Counted from the stretch's first letter, positions 24,994-34,025 are shown. The stretch: 53,338 nucleotides of DNA from JBCCMB01 sp039026555 (GCA_039026555.1 JBCCMB010000006.1:1-53338), one strand, 5' to 3'. Notes: generated by a model not told the origin, from the sequence alone. A program made the numbers and translations.

Positions 24994-25853
24994 ACCGGCC
25001 TCCGGACGTAGGTGGTGACGCCGTCGAGCTCAAAGGCTGCGTCTGAAACACGTTCGGAATGTCCGACGTAGAGACGCGCCCCGGGCTGCATTTTCTCTGA
25101 GAAGCGCGACCAGATCAGCGTCTGCGACGGCGTATCGAAATAGATCACGACATTGCGGCAGAACACCGCGTCGAACGTCCCAGTCATCGGCCAATCATCG
25201 AACAAATTGAGGCGTCGAAAGCTGACAAGTCCGCGGACCTCGTCTCTGACGCGAACGCGGCCGGCATCTAGCGTTTCAAACCATTTCACGCGCCGCTTCT
25301 CGGATATGGCGCCCAAATCGTCGGCGTCATAAACGCCGGACCTGGCTTCATTGAGAATGTTGGCGTCGATATCCGTCGCGAGAATGCGGATATCAAGATC
25401 CGCCGCATTGGGGATGACCGACAGGACCTCTATCGCCATGGAGTAAGCCTCCTCGCCGCTGGAGCACGCCGCGGACCAAAGCCGCAAACGCGCACCGCGC
25501 CGCACAGCCGGGGCGATCGGCCTTAAGACGCGCGCGGTTAAGTCTTCAAAATGATGGTGTTCGCGAAAGAAGCGCGTGACATTCGTGGTCAGCGCGCACA
25601 CCATTTCGGCGCGTTCGGCCGCGCCGCCGGGCTTTTCGATTAGATCGCGATACGCATCGAACGTCTTTAGTCCCAACGCCCTGAGCCGCTTTGTCAATCG
25701 CGAGCTCACAAAAGGCGCTTTGTCGCCGCCGAGCGCGATCCCGGCTTCAGACTTCAACATGGAGGCGATAAACGCAAACGTCTCAGGATCGAGCGATAAG
25801 TCCGGGTCTGCAAGCCGTCGAGCCTCAGGTTTAAGCGCGAGTTGAACTGTCAT
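24990..25853 (-). CDS. cheR: Chemotaxis protein methyltransferase CheR
   Basis: About 287 residues. It methylates receptor glutamates with S-adenosylmethionine. An N-terminal helical domain (about 20-95) is followed by the Rossmann domain with LRLWSAACSSGEEAYSMAI (SAM-binding motif I), LDIRILATDIDANILNEAR, and DAVFCRNVVIYFDTPSQ. The ATG at 25853 shares its A with the cheW stop (TGATG); a GTG one codon upstream at 25856 is an equal alternative. A CheR-docking type sequence ends the first chemoreceptor of this operon. Confidence 0.97.
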   Translation of the reverse strand: MTVQLALKPEARRLADPDLSLDPETFAFIASMLKSEAGIALGGDKAPFVSSRLTKRLRALGLKTFDAYRDLIEKPGGAAERAEMVCALTTNVTRFFREHHHFEDLTARVLRPIAPAVRRGARLRLWSAACSSGEEAYSMAIEVLSVIPNAADLDIRILATDIDANILNEARSGVYDADDLGAISEKRRVKWFETLDAGRVRVRDEVRGLVSFRRLNLFDDWPMTGTFDAVFCRNVVIYFDTPSQTLIWSRFSEKMQPGARLYVGHSERVSDAAFELDGVTTYVRRPV

Positions 25854-26344
25854 CACGCCGCCGCCTCGCTCGTATCCGGCAGAATGCGCTCCAACAGGAT
25901 CCAGCTCATCAATCGGCCGTCGATCGATACGATCCCGTTCACAAAATCGGAGACGATCTCACAAGAGATGTCAGGCGCGGGTTGGATCTCGTCACGCGCG
26001 ATCGACAAAATGTCCGACACGCCGTCGACGAGCACGCCGACAAGCCGCGTTCCAATTTGGACGACAATAATGACGCTGCGCCGCGTCGGATCCGTGGGGC
26101 CCAAACCTAGTCTCGCTGACAAATCCACGACTGGCAAAACCGCGCCGCGAAGATTGATCACGCCCGACACATAATCCGGCGATTGCGGAAGCGGCGTCGT
26201 CGCCGTCCAACCTCTGATCTCGCGCACGGCGATAACGTCGACGCAAAACTCCTGACCGCCGGCGCGAAACGAGATCAATTCATGCGCCTCACGCGCCGCG
26301 TCCTGATCAGGATTTGAGATGGTGTCGAGGCTGGGGAACGTCAT
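25853..26344 (-). CDS. cheW: Chemotaxis coupling protein CheW
   Basis: A 163-residue CheW that links chemoreceptors to CheA. The family core is visible: LISFRAGGQEFCVDVIAVREIRGW, LPQSPDYVSGVINLRGAVLPVVDLSARLG, and IVVQIGTRLVGVLVDGVSDIL. It starts two bases after cheA ends. The 20-residue N-terminal extension before the domain is modest. Confidence 0.97.
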   Translation of the reverse strand: MTFPSLDTISNPDQDAAREAHELISFRAGGQEFCVDVIAVREIRGWTATTPLPQSPDYVSGVINLRGAVLPVVDLSARLGLGPTDPTRRSVIIVVQIGTRLVGVLVDGVSDILSIARDEIQPAPDISCEIVSDFVNGIVSIDGRLMSWILLERILPDTSEAAA

Positions 26345-26346
26345 AA

Positions 26347-28485
26347 CTAGCTCGCGACCGCCAAAATTTCATTGGACTCTAAGTCCCAGCTAGGGCGGCG
26401 CTCCGCGGCGATCACCGCATCAACATCAATGATGAGCGCTACGCGACCATCGCCGAGTATTGTCGCGGCCGAAACGCCGTCGACATGCTGATAATTGGTT
26501 TCCAGGCTTTTGATGACGTATTGCCGCTGCCCGAATATCTCGTCGACCAGAAGCGCCGTAGGACCGTTCATCGCCGCATCGACGAGAATGGCGACGCCCT
26601 TTTCCGGCGCGAGCTGGGCGGCGCGCCACCCCAATGCGACGCCGACATCCACCACCGGCACGTGCGTTCCACGTACCGACATGACGCTGTTGGCGGGCCC
26701 CAATTTGCGCGTCTGCCCAGGCGTTGGGCGGACGCTTTCAAGAATTGAGGAGAGTGGGATGATAAAGGTCTGCCCTCCGGCGGACACCGCCATACCGTCG
26801 AGTACGGCGAGCGTCAGAGGGAGACTTAAGGAAAAAGCCGAGCCTTTGCCGGGCTCGGACGAGACAGACAAACGCCCGCCTAAATCCTGAACCGAGCGCA
26901 TGACGACATCCATGCCCACGCCGCGGCCGGAGATGCTTGAGACTTCCGCCGCCGTTGAGAATCCCGGCGCAAAAATAAGATTGTCGATCTCGTCGTCGCT
27001 GAGGTGCGCGCCCTCATCGATCAGTCCTTTTCTAATCGCCGAAGCGAGTATCTTCTCTCGATCGATGCCGGCGCCGTCATCGCTGACCTGGATGACAATT
27101 CGGCCGGAGGCATGGCTCGCCGAAAGGCGTACTTCGCCCTCCTCCGACTTTCCGGCGGCTAAGCGTATGTCCGGCGCTTCAAGACCGTGATCAACCGCAT
27201 TGCGCAGCATATGCGTCAGCGGCTCAGCTAGTCTTTCGATGACGGTCTTATCAACTTCCGTCCCCTCGCCTTCCGTGACGAGTTTGACTTTCTTTCCCGT
27301 CGCAGCGGCGCATTCGCGCGCGACGCGGGACATGCGCTGAAACACAATGCGGACTTGCTGCGCGCGGATCGCCATGGCGCTGTCTTGAATTTCGCGGGTC
27401 GTTTGTTCGAGATCGTCCAGAGCAATAGAAATGTCGGACGCGCCGGGACGTTCAGGCGACATCGACGCAGACACGCTTTGGGCGAGCATGGATTGATTGA
27501 TCACGAGCTCGCCGACGAGATCCAAAAGTCGGTCTAATCGCTCAAGATCCACGCGTATTGTTGGCGCCGAAGAGGTTTTGGCGGTTGCGGTCGACGGCGC
27601 TGGCGCTGTAGCCAAGTCCGGTTTTTGATCGACCGGTTGAAAGTCCTGCTCCTCCGGAGCCGGCTCAAGCGCTGCGTCCGGCTTATCTTCGGACTCGCTA
27701 GATGACTTTTGAATAGAAAGCTCACACTCGCCCTCTACAAAGTCAAAGACCTCTCGAATATCGTCTTCAAAAAGATCCGTGCGGATTATGATACGCCAAG
27801 CGATGTAAGCGCCATTTGTATCCAGCTCCTCCAATGACGGCAAATCAGGAGTCGTCAGGTTCGCCTCATACTCTCCCATCCGATCTAACTCACGCAGGAG
27901 CAAAAGCGGATCGTTCGCATTTCTGTAGAGACTCTCAAACGGTCGAAACTCAATCACCCATGTCGGGCTCTCAGAAACGTCTGTTTCTGAAGCCTCGAAC
28001 GATGCACCCTCATCATCTGTGAGATCGATCTGCACCGGCGTGAAGTTAAAGGCATCCTCTAGTTCTTCTTCCGACGCTTCTTGTTCTGGCGCTATGTCGA
28101 CGGATGCGGAAAGGATAACGAGTTGCGTTAAGATCGCCTCGGACTCGTCGGCGTCGACGTCAACGCCCGACTTCGCCGACCCAATATGATCGGACAATAA
28201 ATCGCGTGCGCGCAGCAGTAATAGAACGGTCTCGGGAGACGCCTCTAAACGCTCGCTGCGCATATGATCCAGAACCGTTTCAAACGCATGCGCAAAATCG
28301 ACAAGCGCTGCAAGATCGAAAGCCCCGGCGCCGCCCTTAATCGAGTGCACCGCACGGAAGATCGACGCGATCGTTTCCGCATCGCCGACGCCCTCTTGGA
28401 GCTTCAGAAGGTCCGTTTCTAAAGCATCCAATAACTCATCGCATTCTTCAAAGAAGATAGTTTTGACGGATTCTTGCGGGTCCAT
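26347..28485 (-). CDS. cheA: Chemotaxis histidine kinase CheA
   Basis: A 712-residue CheA with the usual five domains. P1: the phosphorylated His47 in FRAVHSIKGGAGAF. Residues about 130-290 hold an acidic linker and a P2-like region. P3 dimerisation helix near DRLLDLVGELVINQSMLAQ. P4 kinase: HMLRNAVDHGLEAPD (N box), VSDDGAGID (G1) and ISGRGVGMDVV (G2). P5: a CheW-like domain from about residue 575 with VMSVRGTHVPVVDVGVALG. The gene starts three bases after cheY and ends two bases before cheW. It is intact and of normal length. Confidence 0.98.
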   Translation of the reverse strand: MDPQESVKTIFFEECDELLDALETDLLKLQEGVGDAETIASIFRAVHSIKGGAGAFDLAALVDFAHAFETVLDHMRSERLEASPETVLLLLRARDLLSDHIGSAKSGVDVDADESEAILTQLVILSASVDIAPEQEASEEELEDAFNFTPVQIDLTDDEGASFEASETDVSESPTWVIEFRPFESLYRNANDPLLLLRELDRMGEYEANLTTPDLPSLEELDTNGAYIAWRIIIRTDLFEDDIREVFDFVEGECELSIQKSSSESEDKPDAALEPAPEEQDFQPVDQKPDLATAPAPSTATAKTSSAPTIRVDLERLDRLLDLVGELVINQSMLAQSVSASMSPERPGASDISIALDDLEQTTREIQDSAMAIRAQQVRIVFQRMSRVARECAAATGKKVKLVTEGEGTEVDKTVIERLAEPLTHMLRNAVDHGLEAPDIRLAAGKSEEGEVRLSASHASGRIVIQVSDDGAGIDREKILASAIRKGLIDEGAHLSDDEIDNLIFAPGFSTAAEVSSISGRGVGMDVVMRSVQDLGGRLSVSSEPGKGSAFSLSLPLTLAVLDGMAVSAGGQTFIIPLSSILESVRPTPGQTRKLGPANSVMSVRGTHVPVVDVGVALGWRAAQLAPEKGVAILVDAAMNGPTALLVDEIFGQRQYVIKSLETNYQHVDGVSAATILGDGRVALIIDVDAVIAAERRPSWDLESNEILAVAS

Positions 28486-28488
28486 GCC

Positions 28489-28872
28489 TCAGCGCTCCAC
28501 ACTTGGCATAGCCGCGACGCGGCGAATGGCGGCGATGAGTTTTTCCTTGTTGAAAGGTTTTGTAATCCATCCCGTCGCACCCGCCGCTTTCGCGCGAGCT
28601 TTCATTTCCGGGCCGGTTTCAGTCGATAGAATTAGGATCGGGACGCCGCGGCGGCCCATATCAATCCGCACACGCTCGATAAACTCAAAACCGTTTAAGC
28701 GCGGCATGTTGATGTCGGTGATGATGACGTCGACATTACTGAGCGACAATTGTCGCAAGCCGTCTTCGCCGTCTTCGGCTTGGACCACGTCAAATCCGTT
28801 GTCGCAAAGCGCCAGTTTCAGCATTTCGCGCATCATTCGGCTGTCGTCGACCGTCAGAATGGTCAGGCTCAT
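28489..28872 (-). CDS. cheY: CheY-family single-domain receiver (first in operon)
   Basis: A 127-residue receiver. The start is the ATG at 28872 because it overlaps the upstream stop as ATGA and begins the domain exactly (MSLTILTVDDSRMM); a longer in-frame reading to 28995 would lie inside the neighbour gene. Asp9/Asp10, Asp53 (IITDINMPRLNG), Thr84 and Lys105 (ITKPFNKEKL) are all present. Directly upstream of cheA, it corresponds to Caulobacter CheYI. Confidence 0.95.
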   Translation of the reverse strand: MSLTILTVDDSRMMREMLKLALCDNGFDVVQAEDGEDGLRQLSLSNVDVIITDINMPRLNGFEFIERVRIDMGRRGVPILILSTETGPEMKARAKAAGATGWITKPFNKEKLIAAIRRVAAMPSVER

Positions 28873-29123
28873 ATCATCGCCTCCAGTCCGACGATGCGCG
28901 CGGTCTCGCAAAAAAACGGCGACGGATCGGAATAAGAAAATGCGAGATCGTCGCACGCCCATTTGTTTTGCGCGGCGATCAGCACCTGCAAACACTGACC
29001 GCTCATGACGCGAACCTGCGATGCGTCAACGATCAACGCGTCGCCCTGATGCGCCAGGAACGCGTCGCGAAGATCAGCCGCGGCGCCGGCGTCAAGACGT
29101 TCTGGGAGCGTCAAACTCATCAT
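28869..29123 (-). CDS. cheX: STAS-domain protein at the cheX position
   Basis: An 84-residue single STAS domain (LPERLDAGAAADLRDAFLA, then ALIVDASQVRVMSGQCLQVLIAAQ). The residue at the place where anti-sigma antagonists carry a phosphorylatable Ser is in RVMSGQCLQ, so phosphorylation is conceivable. It lies between the receptor and cheY genes, as cheX does in the Caulobacter cluster; the name follows that position and is not related to the CheX phosphatase of Thermotoga. GGGAGG lies five bases before the ATG at 29123. Confidence 0.7.
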   Translation of the reverse strand: MMSLTLPERLDAGAAADLRDAFLAHQGDALIVDASQVRVMSGQCLQVLIAAQNKWACDDLAFSYSDPSPFFCETARIVGLEAMI

Positions 29124-29132
29124 CGAACCTCC

Positions 29133-31214
29133 CTAAAATTCCGTCCAATCATCATCCGTCCCTGTTTTTTGGAGACGTAGCGGCGCGGTGGTTTCATGGT
29201 CTCGGTGCGTCTGAGAGGTCTGTGAATTTGCGAAATCGGCGATCTTTAATTGCTGATCTGAAACGCTCGGCGCGTGCGTCTTAAGGCCGATTTGAAACTT
29301 ACCGACCAGATCGGTAAGCGTGCCGGCCTCGGTGACGAGTGAGTGACTGGCGGCGCTGGTCTGCTCAACCATAGCGGCGTTTTGTTGCGTCACGCGGTCC
29401 ATTTGGTTGACCGCCGTGTTGACCTCGGACAATCCCGTCGCCTGCTCCTCAGCGGATGCGGCGATCTCGCCCACAAGGCCGCTCATGCGCGCAACCTTGT
29501 CCACGATCACATCCAAGGCGGCGCCGGTGCGGCCGACAAGGTCGACGCCTGAAGCGACATGTTCCGCACTGGCCAAGATCAGCGATTTGATTTCTTTCGC
29601 CGCATCGGACGAGCGCTGAGCGAGGGCGCGGACTTCCGACGCCACAACGGCGAACCCACGACCGGCGTCTCCCGCGCGCGCAGCTTCAACGCCCGCATTC
29701 AACGCTAAAAGATTGGTTTGGAATGCGATCTCGTCGATCACGCCGATTATGCGAGAGATCTGCTCCGCGGAGCTTTCAATCTCGCCCATCGCTGATACGG
29801 CTTTGCTGACGATTTCGCCGCCGCTTTCGGCCTCGCTGCGGGTCGCCTTTCCGACGGTGTCCGCCTCCGCGGCGCCTTCGGCGGTGCGCTTTACCGTTGC
29901 GGTGATCTGGTCAAGGGCCGCAGCGGTTTCTTCCAAACTCGCCGCCTGTTGCTCCGTCCGGCGTGAAAGATCGTCCGCCGCTTGAGAGATCTCGCGAGAG
30001 CCGGTATCGATCCCGCCGGCATTGTCCAGGATAACCCGCATAGCGTCCTGAAGACGCGCCATGGCGGAATTATAGTCATTGCGAAGCCGCTCATACTCTT
30101 CAGGGAAGGCAGTCTCGACACGCGCGGTCAGATCGCCCTCGGCGAGTTTGTTCAACCCATCCGCCAACGCCTCAACGACATTCGCGACATCTTCCGCGCG
30201 CTGTGCGCGCTCTTCTTCATTGTCTCTTTGCGTCTCCAAAGCTGCGTTGTAGTCGGCGCGCAGTTTTTCATAGGCTTCGGGGAACGGCTCGATAATACGG
30301 TCGGACAGATCTCCGGCGCCTAACTTCTTAAGCCCTTCCGCCAAGGCGTCGACGACGCCGGAGAGCTCCTCCGCGCGACGCTTTCGGTCGGCCGCAGACG
30401 CTTTGGTCTGGCGCTCGGCCTCCGTGACGTCCGACGCGAATTCGATGATTTTGAACGGGCGCCCGTTCTGGTCTAGGACCGGATTATAGCTTGCTTGGAT
30501 CCAAACATCGTCGCCGCTTTTGGCGATACGCCGATACTTTCCAGACTCAAATTCCCCGCGGCCGAGGCGGTCCCAGAACTGGCGATAATCCGAGGTTTCT
30601 CGCTGCTCCGGGGCGACAAACATGGAATGGTGGCGGCCGACAATCTCGTCGAGCTCATACCCCAGCACCTGCAAAAACAATTCATTCGCGTGCTGCACGC
30701 GTCCTTCCAGATCAAATTCGATCATGGCTTGCGAACGATGCAGGGCGGCGATCATTCCAGAATTCACCCGCTGCTCGCCGACATCATCCCACTCAAGGAC
30801 GTTCCCGACATAATTCTGTTCCGCGTCGAACACGGCGTTCACCGCGAGTGCAAATTTTTGGTCGCCCACGGATATGTCAGTGCGATGGGGCAATCGCGAA
30901 GGATCGGACAATAGCTGGCGCTGATGGGCGGGGTTTTTGTGGAACAAATCAATGTTCGTACCGACAATGGTTTCTGGATCAAAGCCCGGCCAGAGTTCTT
31001 GGAACGCCTCGGCGTTGCGACGCAACAAATCCATCGTGGCTTGATTGACGTAGCGAACGACAAAGTCGCGATCGATGGCCATGATGGCGAGAGATGCGGA
31101 CTCAACCGCGCTTGCGCGATAATTCGCAACCTCCTCTTGTCGCTTCGCTTCGGCCCTCCGCGCTTGGCGGAGACTGCGAAACCGCCCGAATTGTCCGAAA
31201 AGTTTTGTCATCAT
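29133..31214 (-). CDS. Cytoplasmic PAS-type methyl-accepting chemotaxis protein
   Basis: About 693 residues from the ATG at 31214; the longer reading to 31259 would need a TTG start, and GGGG lies just before the ATG pair at 31211-31214. No membrane segment is present, so it is a soluble receptor. Two PAS domains (about residues 35-150 and 155-275, the second with YRRIAKSGDDVWIQASYNPV) are followed by two similar HAMP-like units (LAEGLKKLGAGDLSDRI and LADGLNKLAEGDLTARV). The signalling domain has the hairpin tip GRGFAVVASEVRALAQRSSDAAKEIK. The C-terminus ends DWTEF, the xWxxF form of the CheR/CheB docking pentapeptide. It heads the che operon. Confidence 0.93.
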   Translation of the reverse strand: MMTKLFGQFGRFRSLRQARRAEAKRQEEVANYRASAVESASLAIMAIDRDFVVRYVNQATMDLLRRNAEAFQELWPGFDPETIVGTNIDLFHKNPAHQRQLLSDPSRLPHRTDISVGDQKFALAVNAVFDAEQNYVGNVLEWDDVGEQRVNSGMIAALHRSQAMIEFDLEGRVQHANELFLQVLGYELDEIVGRHHSMFVAPEQRETSDYRQFWDRLGRGEFESGKYRRIAKSGDDVWIQASYNPVLDQNGRPFKIIEFASDVTEAERQTKASAADRKRRAEELSGVVDALAEGLKKLGAGDLSDRIIEPFPEAYEKLRADYNAALETQRDNEEERAQRAEDVANVVEALADGLNKLAEGDLTARVETAFPEEYERLRNDYNSAMARLQDAMRVILDNAGGIDTGSREISQAADDLSRRTEQQAASLEETAAALDQITATVKRTAEGAAEADTVGKATRSEAESGGEIVSKAVSAMGEIESSAEQISRIIGVIDEIAFQTNLLALNAGVEAARAGDAGRGFAVVASEVRALAQRSSDAAKEIKSLILASAEHVASGVDLVGRTGAALDVIVDKVARMSGLVGEIAASAEEQATGLSEVNTAVNQMDRVTQQNAAMVEQTSAASHSLVTEAGTLTDLVGKFQIGLKTHAPSVSDQQLKIADFANSQTSQTHRDHETTAPLRLQKTGTDDDWTEF

Positions 31215-31377
31215 GTCCCCGCGATCAAGAATTTCTCGGGACGCCGCGGCCCCGAACAATGTGTATGAGGTCGCCTTTTTCGTCGGACGCCAGCGGCATT
31301 GAATGCGCGACTCTTGCAGCGTCTCTCGTCGAGAGGAGAGCGGCGAAAAACATCAAAATACTATCCCTGGTAGTAGT

Positions 31378-31411
31378 TTCGATAAAATTCGCCCTTATTC
31401 GTTAAAATTCG
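31378..31411. promoter_or_regulatory. Four helically phased TTCG boxes in the che promoter region
   Basis: TTCG occurs at 31378-31381, 31388-31391, 31398-31401 and 31408-31411, exactly 10 bp apart. Read as pairs they form two 14-bp direct repeats (TTCGATAAAATTCG and TTCGTTAAAATTCG) that differ at one base and are offset by 20 bp. They lie in the 315-base gene-free gap 31260-31574, about 165 bases before the che receptor start. The repeat is overlapped by TTAA-N7-CTAA (31402-31416), which is near a CtrA box. The rest of the gap holds only the terminator of the upstream chemoreceptor. A regulator binding one face of the helix is inference. Confidence 0.5.
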
Positions 31412-31495
31412 TCTAACCTCTGTTTACCAATGGCCAAAAATGAAAGCGGCCACGCACACAGGCGTGTCCGCCCCGAAAAGTCGGGCTTTAAATGC

Positions 31496-31527
31496 AAGAA
31501 ACCCCGCCGCGAAACTTCGCGACGGGG
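31496..31527 (-). terminator. Terminator of the transmembrane chemoreceptor gene
   Basis: On the minus strand CCCCG plus CGCGA pairs with TCGCG plus CGGGG (11 paired positions including a final A-T, one mismatch; 31502-31527), followed by TTTCTT. It separates this gene from the che operon. Confidence 0.8.
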
Positions 31528-31574
31528 CGTTGATGAGATCAGATAAGAGGGTTGGCGACGTCGCGCCGCGCGGT

Positions 31575-33623
31575 TTAGGCGCTGCGGACTTGCTGCAAGA
31601 ATTCCTGCACCGAACCTTGGATGGAGCGGGATTCGCGCGCCAATCCGTTAGACGCTTCATCCACGTCGCGCGCGCCCTCGCCGGTTTCAGCAGCCGATGC
31701 GTTTAGCGCTTCAACGGAGGAACTCACCGATTGCGCGCCTCGGGCAGCCTCGGTGGCGCTGCGGGCAATTTCGTTCGTCGCAGCGCGTTGTTCTTCCATT
31801 GCGGCGGCGATTGACGACGAAATATTGTCGATGTTGCGGATCAATTCGGTGATCGTGTCCATCACATCAACGGTTTGGCCGGACGCTTTTTGAATGTCGG
31901 CGATCTGATTGGCGATGCTCTCTGTCGCCTTGCTCGTTTGGCTCGACAATTCTTTGACCTCGGACGCCACGACCGCAAACCCTTTGCCGCTCTCGCCGGC
32001 GCGCGCCGCTTCTATCGTCGCGTTTAGCGCCAGCAAATTGGTTTGACCGGCGATGTCGTTGATCAAATCCACAATCGCGCCGATGTCCGACGCAGCTTTA
32101 TCCAGCGTGCGAACGCTAGAGCTGGAGCGCTCAACTTCATCCACGGCTTTGCTGGCGATGTCGGTCGAGGTTTGGATTTGCTCGGCGATCTCCGCAATTG
32201 AGGAAAAGAGCTCGTCGGCGGCGGAAGCCACTGTGTTGACGTTTGTTGAGGCGTCGGATGCGGCGTCAGACGCGGCGCCGCTTTGGCTGGATGCGCTGTC
32301 CGCGCTGCCGCGCAGGGCGCTGGCGGTGGATTCCAATTTGTCAGTGGCGTCTTTCATCACGCTGAAAGCGTTTTGCGTTTCGCCTTCGAACGCTTTGATC
32401 AGCGTATCGACTTTCTCGGCGCGCGCATTGCGCGCTTCGGCTTCGGCTTTTTGCGCCTCTTCAAGGCGTTGCCGCTCGCGCCCATTCTCTTCAAAGACGC
32501 GCAGGGATTTCGCCATGCTGCCAATCTCGTCGGGCCCCTCTGCGCCTTCCATATCAATGTCGAAAGACCCGCCGGCGAGCGTCTCCATCGCGGCGTTTAA
32601 ACGCGACAAACGACGCACCAGGCGTTTTTCAACATAGAAGTATCCGACGGCTCCGGCCCCCATCAGCGCTAGCAAAGCGACCAGAGCAAGGATCATCGAA
32701 GCGCCCTGAGTTAGTCCGACGGCGGCGTTCGCCCGCTCGCCCGCCGCTTCATTAATTGCGCTGGTTCTCATCAAAACCGCGCTCTGCAGCGTTTGCGCGG
32801 CTGTTTTTGCTTCGTCCGCGATAATCGCCGCTTCGCGCTCATACCGAATCGCGTCGGCGCGGAGCTTCATTATGGCGTCAGGCCCGTCTGCATAGGCGCC
32901 CAGGCTTTCAACAGAGGCCCTTAGATCAGCGGAGAGCAAATCCCCCATAATGGCGGTGTTCACCCGAGCATCGGAGATTTCAAACTCAATGCTCTCGCCG
33001 ATTTCCGCAAGCGTCGCAGGGTCTTCGACAAGACCCGCCTCGGCGAAATTGGCGACCAAGAGATTTGCCGACAGGCCGATCCGCAGAAGCGTTTCAATGT
33101 CGGCTTCGTCGGCCGTGTCCAACTGCGTTTCGATTTGCTCGGCCAATACGGCGCGCAGCTTTTGCGCCTCGCGCATGCCAAGCTCCAGCGCATTCTCCGC
33201 ATTGATGCGCTTACCGACCAGATCATTCATGCTGGCGGATTTTTCCAGCAACGCTTCGCTCGCGCCCCGCACGTCTTCCATTTCTTCGGCGCCCGCAATT
33301 GCTTCAATATCGATCAAGGCGGCGTCGATCGCCCTCGCCAAACTGTCGACCATCGACCGAGCGGAAATGAGATCCGCGCCATTATTGATGCGAGCGAAAC
33401 CGCCGATTTCCGACGTCAACACACGCGCCGACTGCGCAAGATCGCTCGTATCGCTAAGAAGCGGGAGCTTCTCTTCAACCAGATCATTGACGGCGCCGCC
33501 CGTATTCTGGAGCGCAAAGATCGAAACGCCGGCGGCCGCTAATGTGCTGCCTGCGACAACCGCGAAACTAACCGGCAGTCGAAAGCGGATCGAATTGGTG
33601 TTGAAGTTCGATGTATCTGGCAC
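31575..33623 (-). CDS. Transmembrane methyl-accepting chemotaxis protein
   Basis: A 682-residue chemoreceptor. The start is a GTG at 33623 with GGGGGC just before it. Membrane helix 1 is at about residues 17-35 and helix 2 at about 300-325 (ILALVALLALMGAGAVGYFYV); between them is a roughly 265-residue all-helical periplasmic sensor, large enough for a double four-helix bundle. A HAMP domain (RRLSRLNAAMETLAGGSFDID) and a signalling domain with the tip GKGFAVVASEVKELSSQTSKATESI follow. There is no C-terminal pentapeptide, so adaptation may rely on the other receptor. The gene has its own terminator and is separate from the che operon. Confidence 0.95.
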   Translation of the reverse strand: MPDTSNFNTNSIRFRLPVSFAVVAGSTLAAAGVSIFALQNTGGAVNDLVEEKLPLLSDTSDLAQSARVLTSEIGGFARINNGADLISARSMVDSLARAIDAALIDIEAIAGAEEMEDVRGASEALLEKSASMNDLVGKRINAENALELGMREAQKLRAVLAEQIETQLDTADEADIETLLRIGLSANLLVANFAEAGLVEDPATLAEIGESIEFEISDARVNTAIMGDLLSADLRASVESLGAYADGPDAIMKLRADAIRYEREAAIIADEAKTAAQTLQSAVLMRTSAINEAAGERANAAVGLTQGASMILALVALLALMGAGAVGYFYVEKRLVRRLSRLNAAMETLAGGSFDIDMEGAEGPDEIGSMAKSLRVFEENGRERQRLEEAQKAEAEARNARAEKVDTLIKAFEGETQNAFSVMKDATDKLESTASALRGSADSASSQSGAASDAASDASTNVNTVASAADELFSSIAEIAEQIQTSTDIASKAVDEVERSSSSVRTLDKAASDIGAIVDLINDIAGQTNLLALNATIEAARAGESGKGFAVVASEVKELSSQTSKATESIANQIADIQKASGQTVDVMDTITELIRNIDNISSSIAAAMEEQRAATNEIARSATEAARGAQSVSSSVEALNASAAETGEGARDVDEASNGLARESRSIQGSVQEFLQQVRSA

Positions 33624-33656
33624 GCGGGCCCCCGTTTATGGTTAATGCGGGACGGC

Positions 33657-33697
33657 AAAAAAGAGCGCGCCGGATTGGTCAGCACGCTCTTTTTTTA
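33657..33697. terminator. Terminator between the TonB-like and chemoreceptor genes
   Basis: An A-run plus AGAGCG (33657-33667) faces CGCTCT plus a T-run (33685-33697). The symmetry lets it work in both directions; on the minus strand it ends the TonB-like gene. Confidence 0.75.
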
Positions 33698-33698
33698 T

Positions 33699-34025
33699 TT
33701 AGCTAAGTTTGAACTCAACCTTAACTTCGATGGCGTCGCTCGGCGCACCTGGCTTGAACTTCCATTTCGAGACGGCTTTCGTCGCCGCGGCGTCAAAAAC
33801 GCCGGCGGGGGTCGCTTCGACAACCGAGGTGTTCGCCACTGCGCCGGACGCGTCAACGGAGAAGGACACGGTCACCCAGCCTTCGATATTACGACGTTCT
33901 GCGCCGCGCGGATATTCCGGAGCGACTTGCTTAACCAGCTCCGGCTGCGCCATCGCCGGCGCGGCGCCGAACACTTGCGCAGACACTGCGACAAGCGCCG
34001 CGGCTGCAAAACCAAACTTCTTCAT
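33699..34025 (-). CDS. Secreted single-domain TonB C-terminal-like protein
   Basis: About 108 residues. The start at 34025 (MKKFGFAAAALVAV) has GGAG ten bases ahead; the in-frame ATG at 34043 has no such site. A signal peptide ends near APAMA, and the mature part is a TonB C-terminal fold: VAPEYPRGAERRNIEGWVTVSFSVD, then VVEATPAGVFDAAATKAVSKWKFKPG. It lacks the membrane anchor and proline spacer of a true TonB, so it cannot couple to ExbBD in the usual way. Stand-alone proteins of this type occur in alphaproteobacteria; their role is not established. Confidence 0.85.
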   Translation of the reverse strand: MKKFGFAAAALVAVSAQVFGAAPAMAQPELVKQVAPEYPRGAERRNIEGWVTVSFSVDASGAVANTSVVEATPAGVFDAAATKAVSKWKFKPGAPSDAIEVKVEFKLS

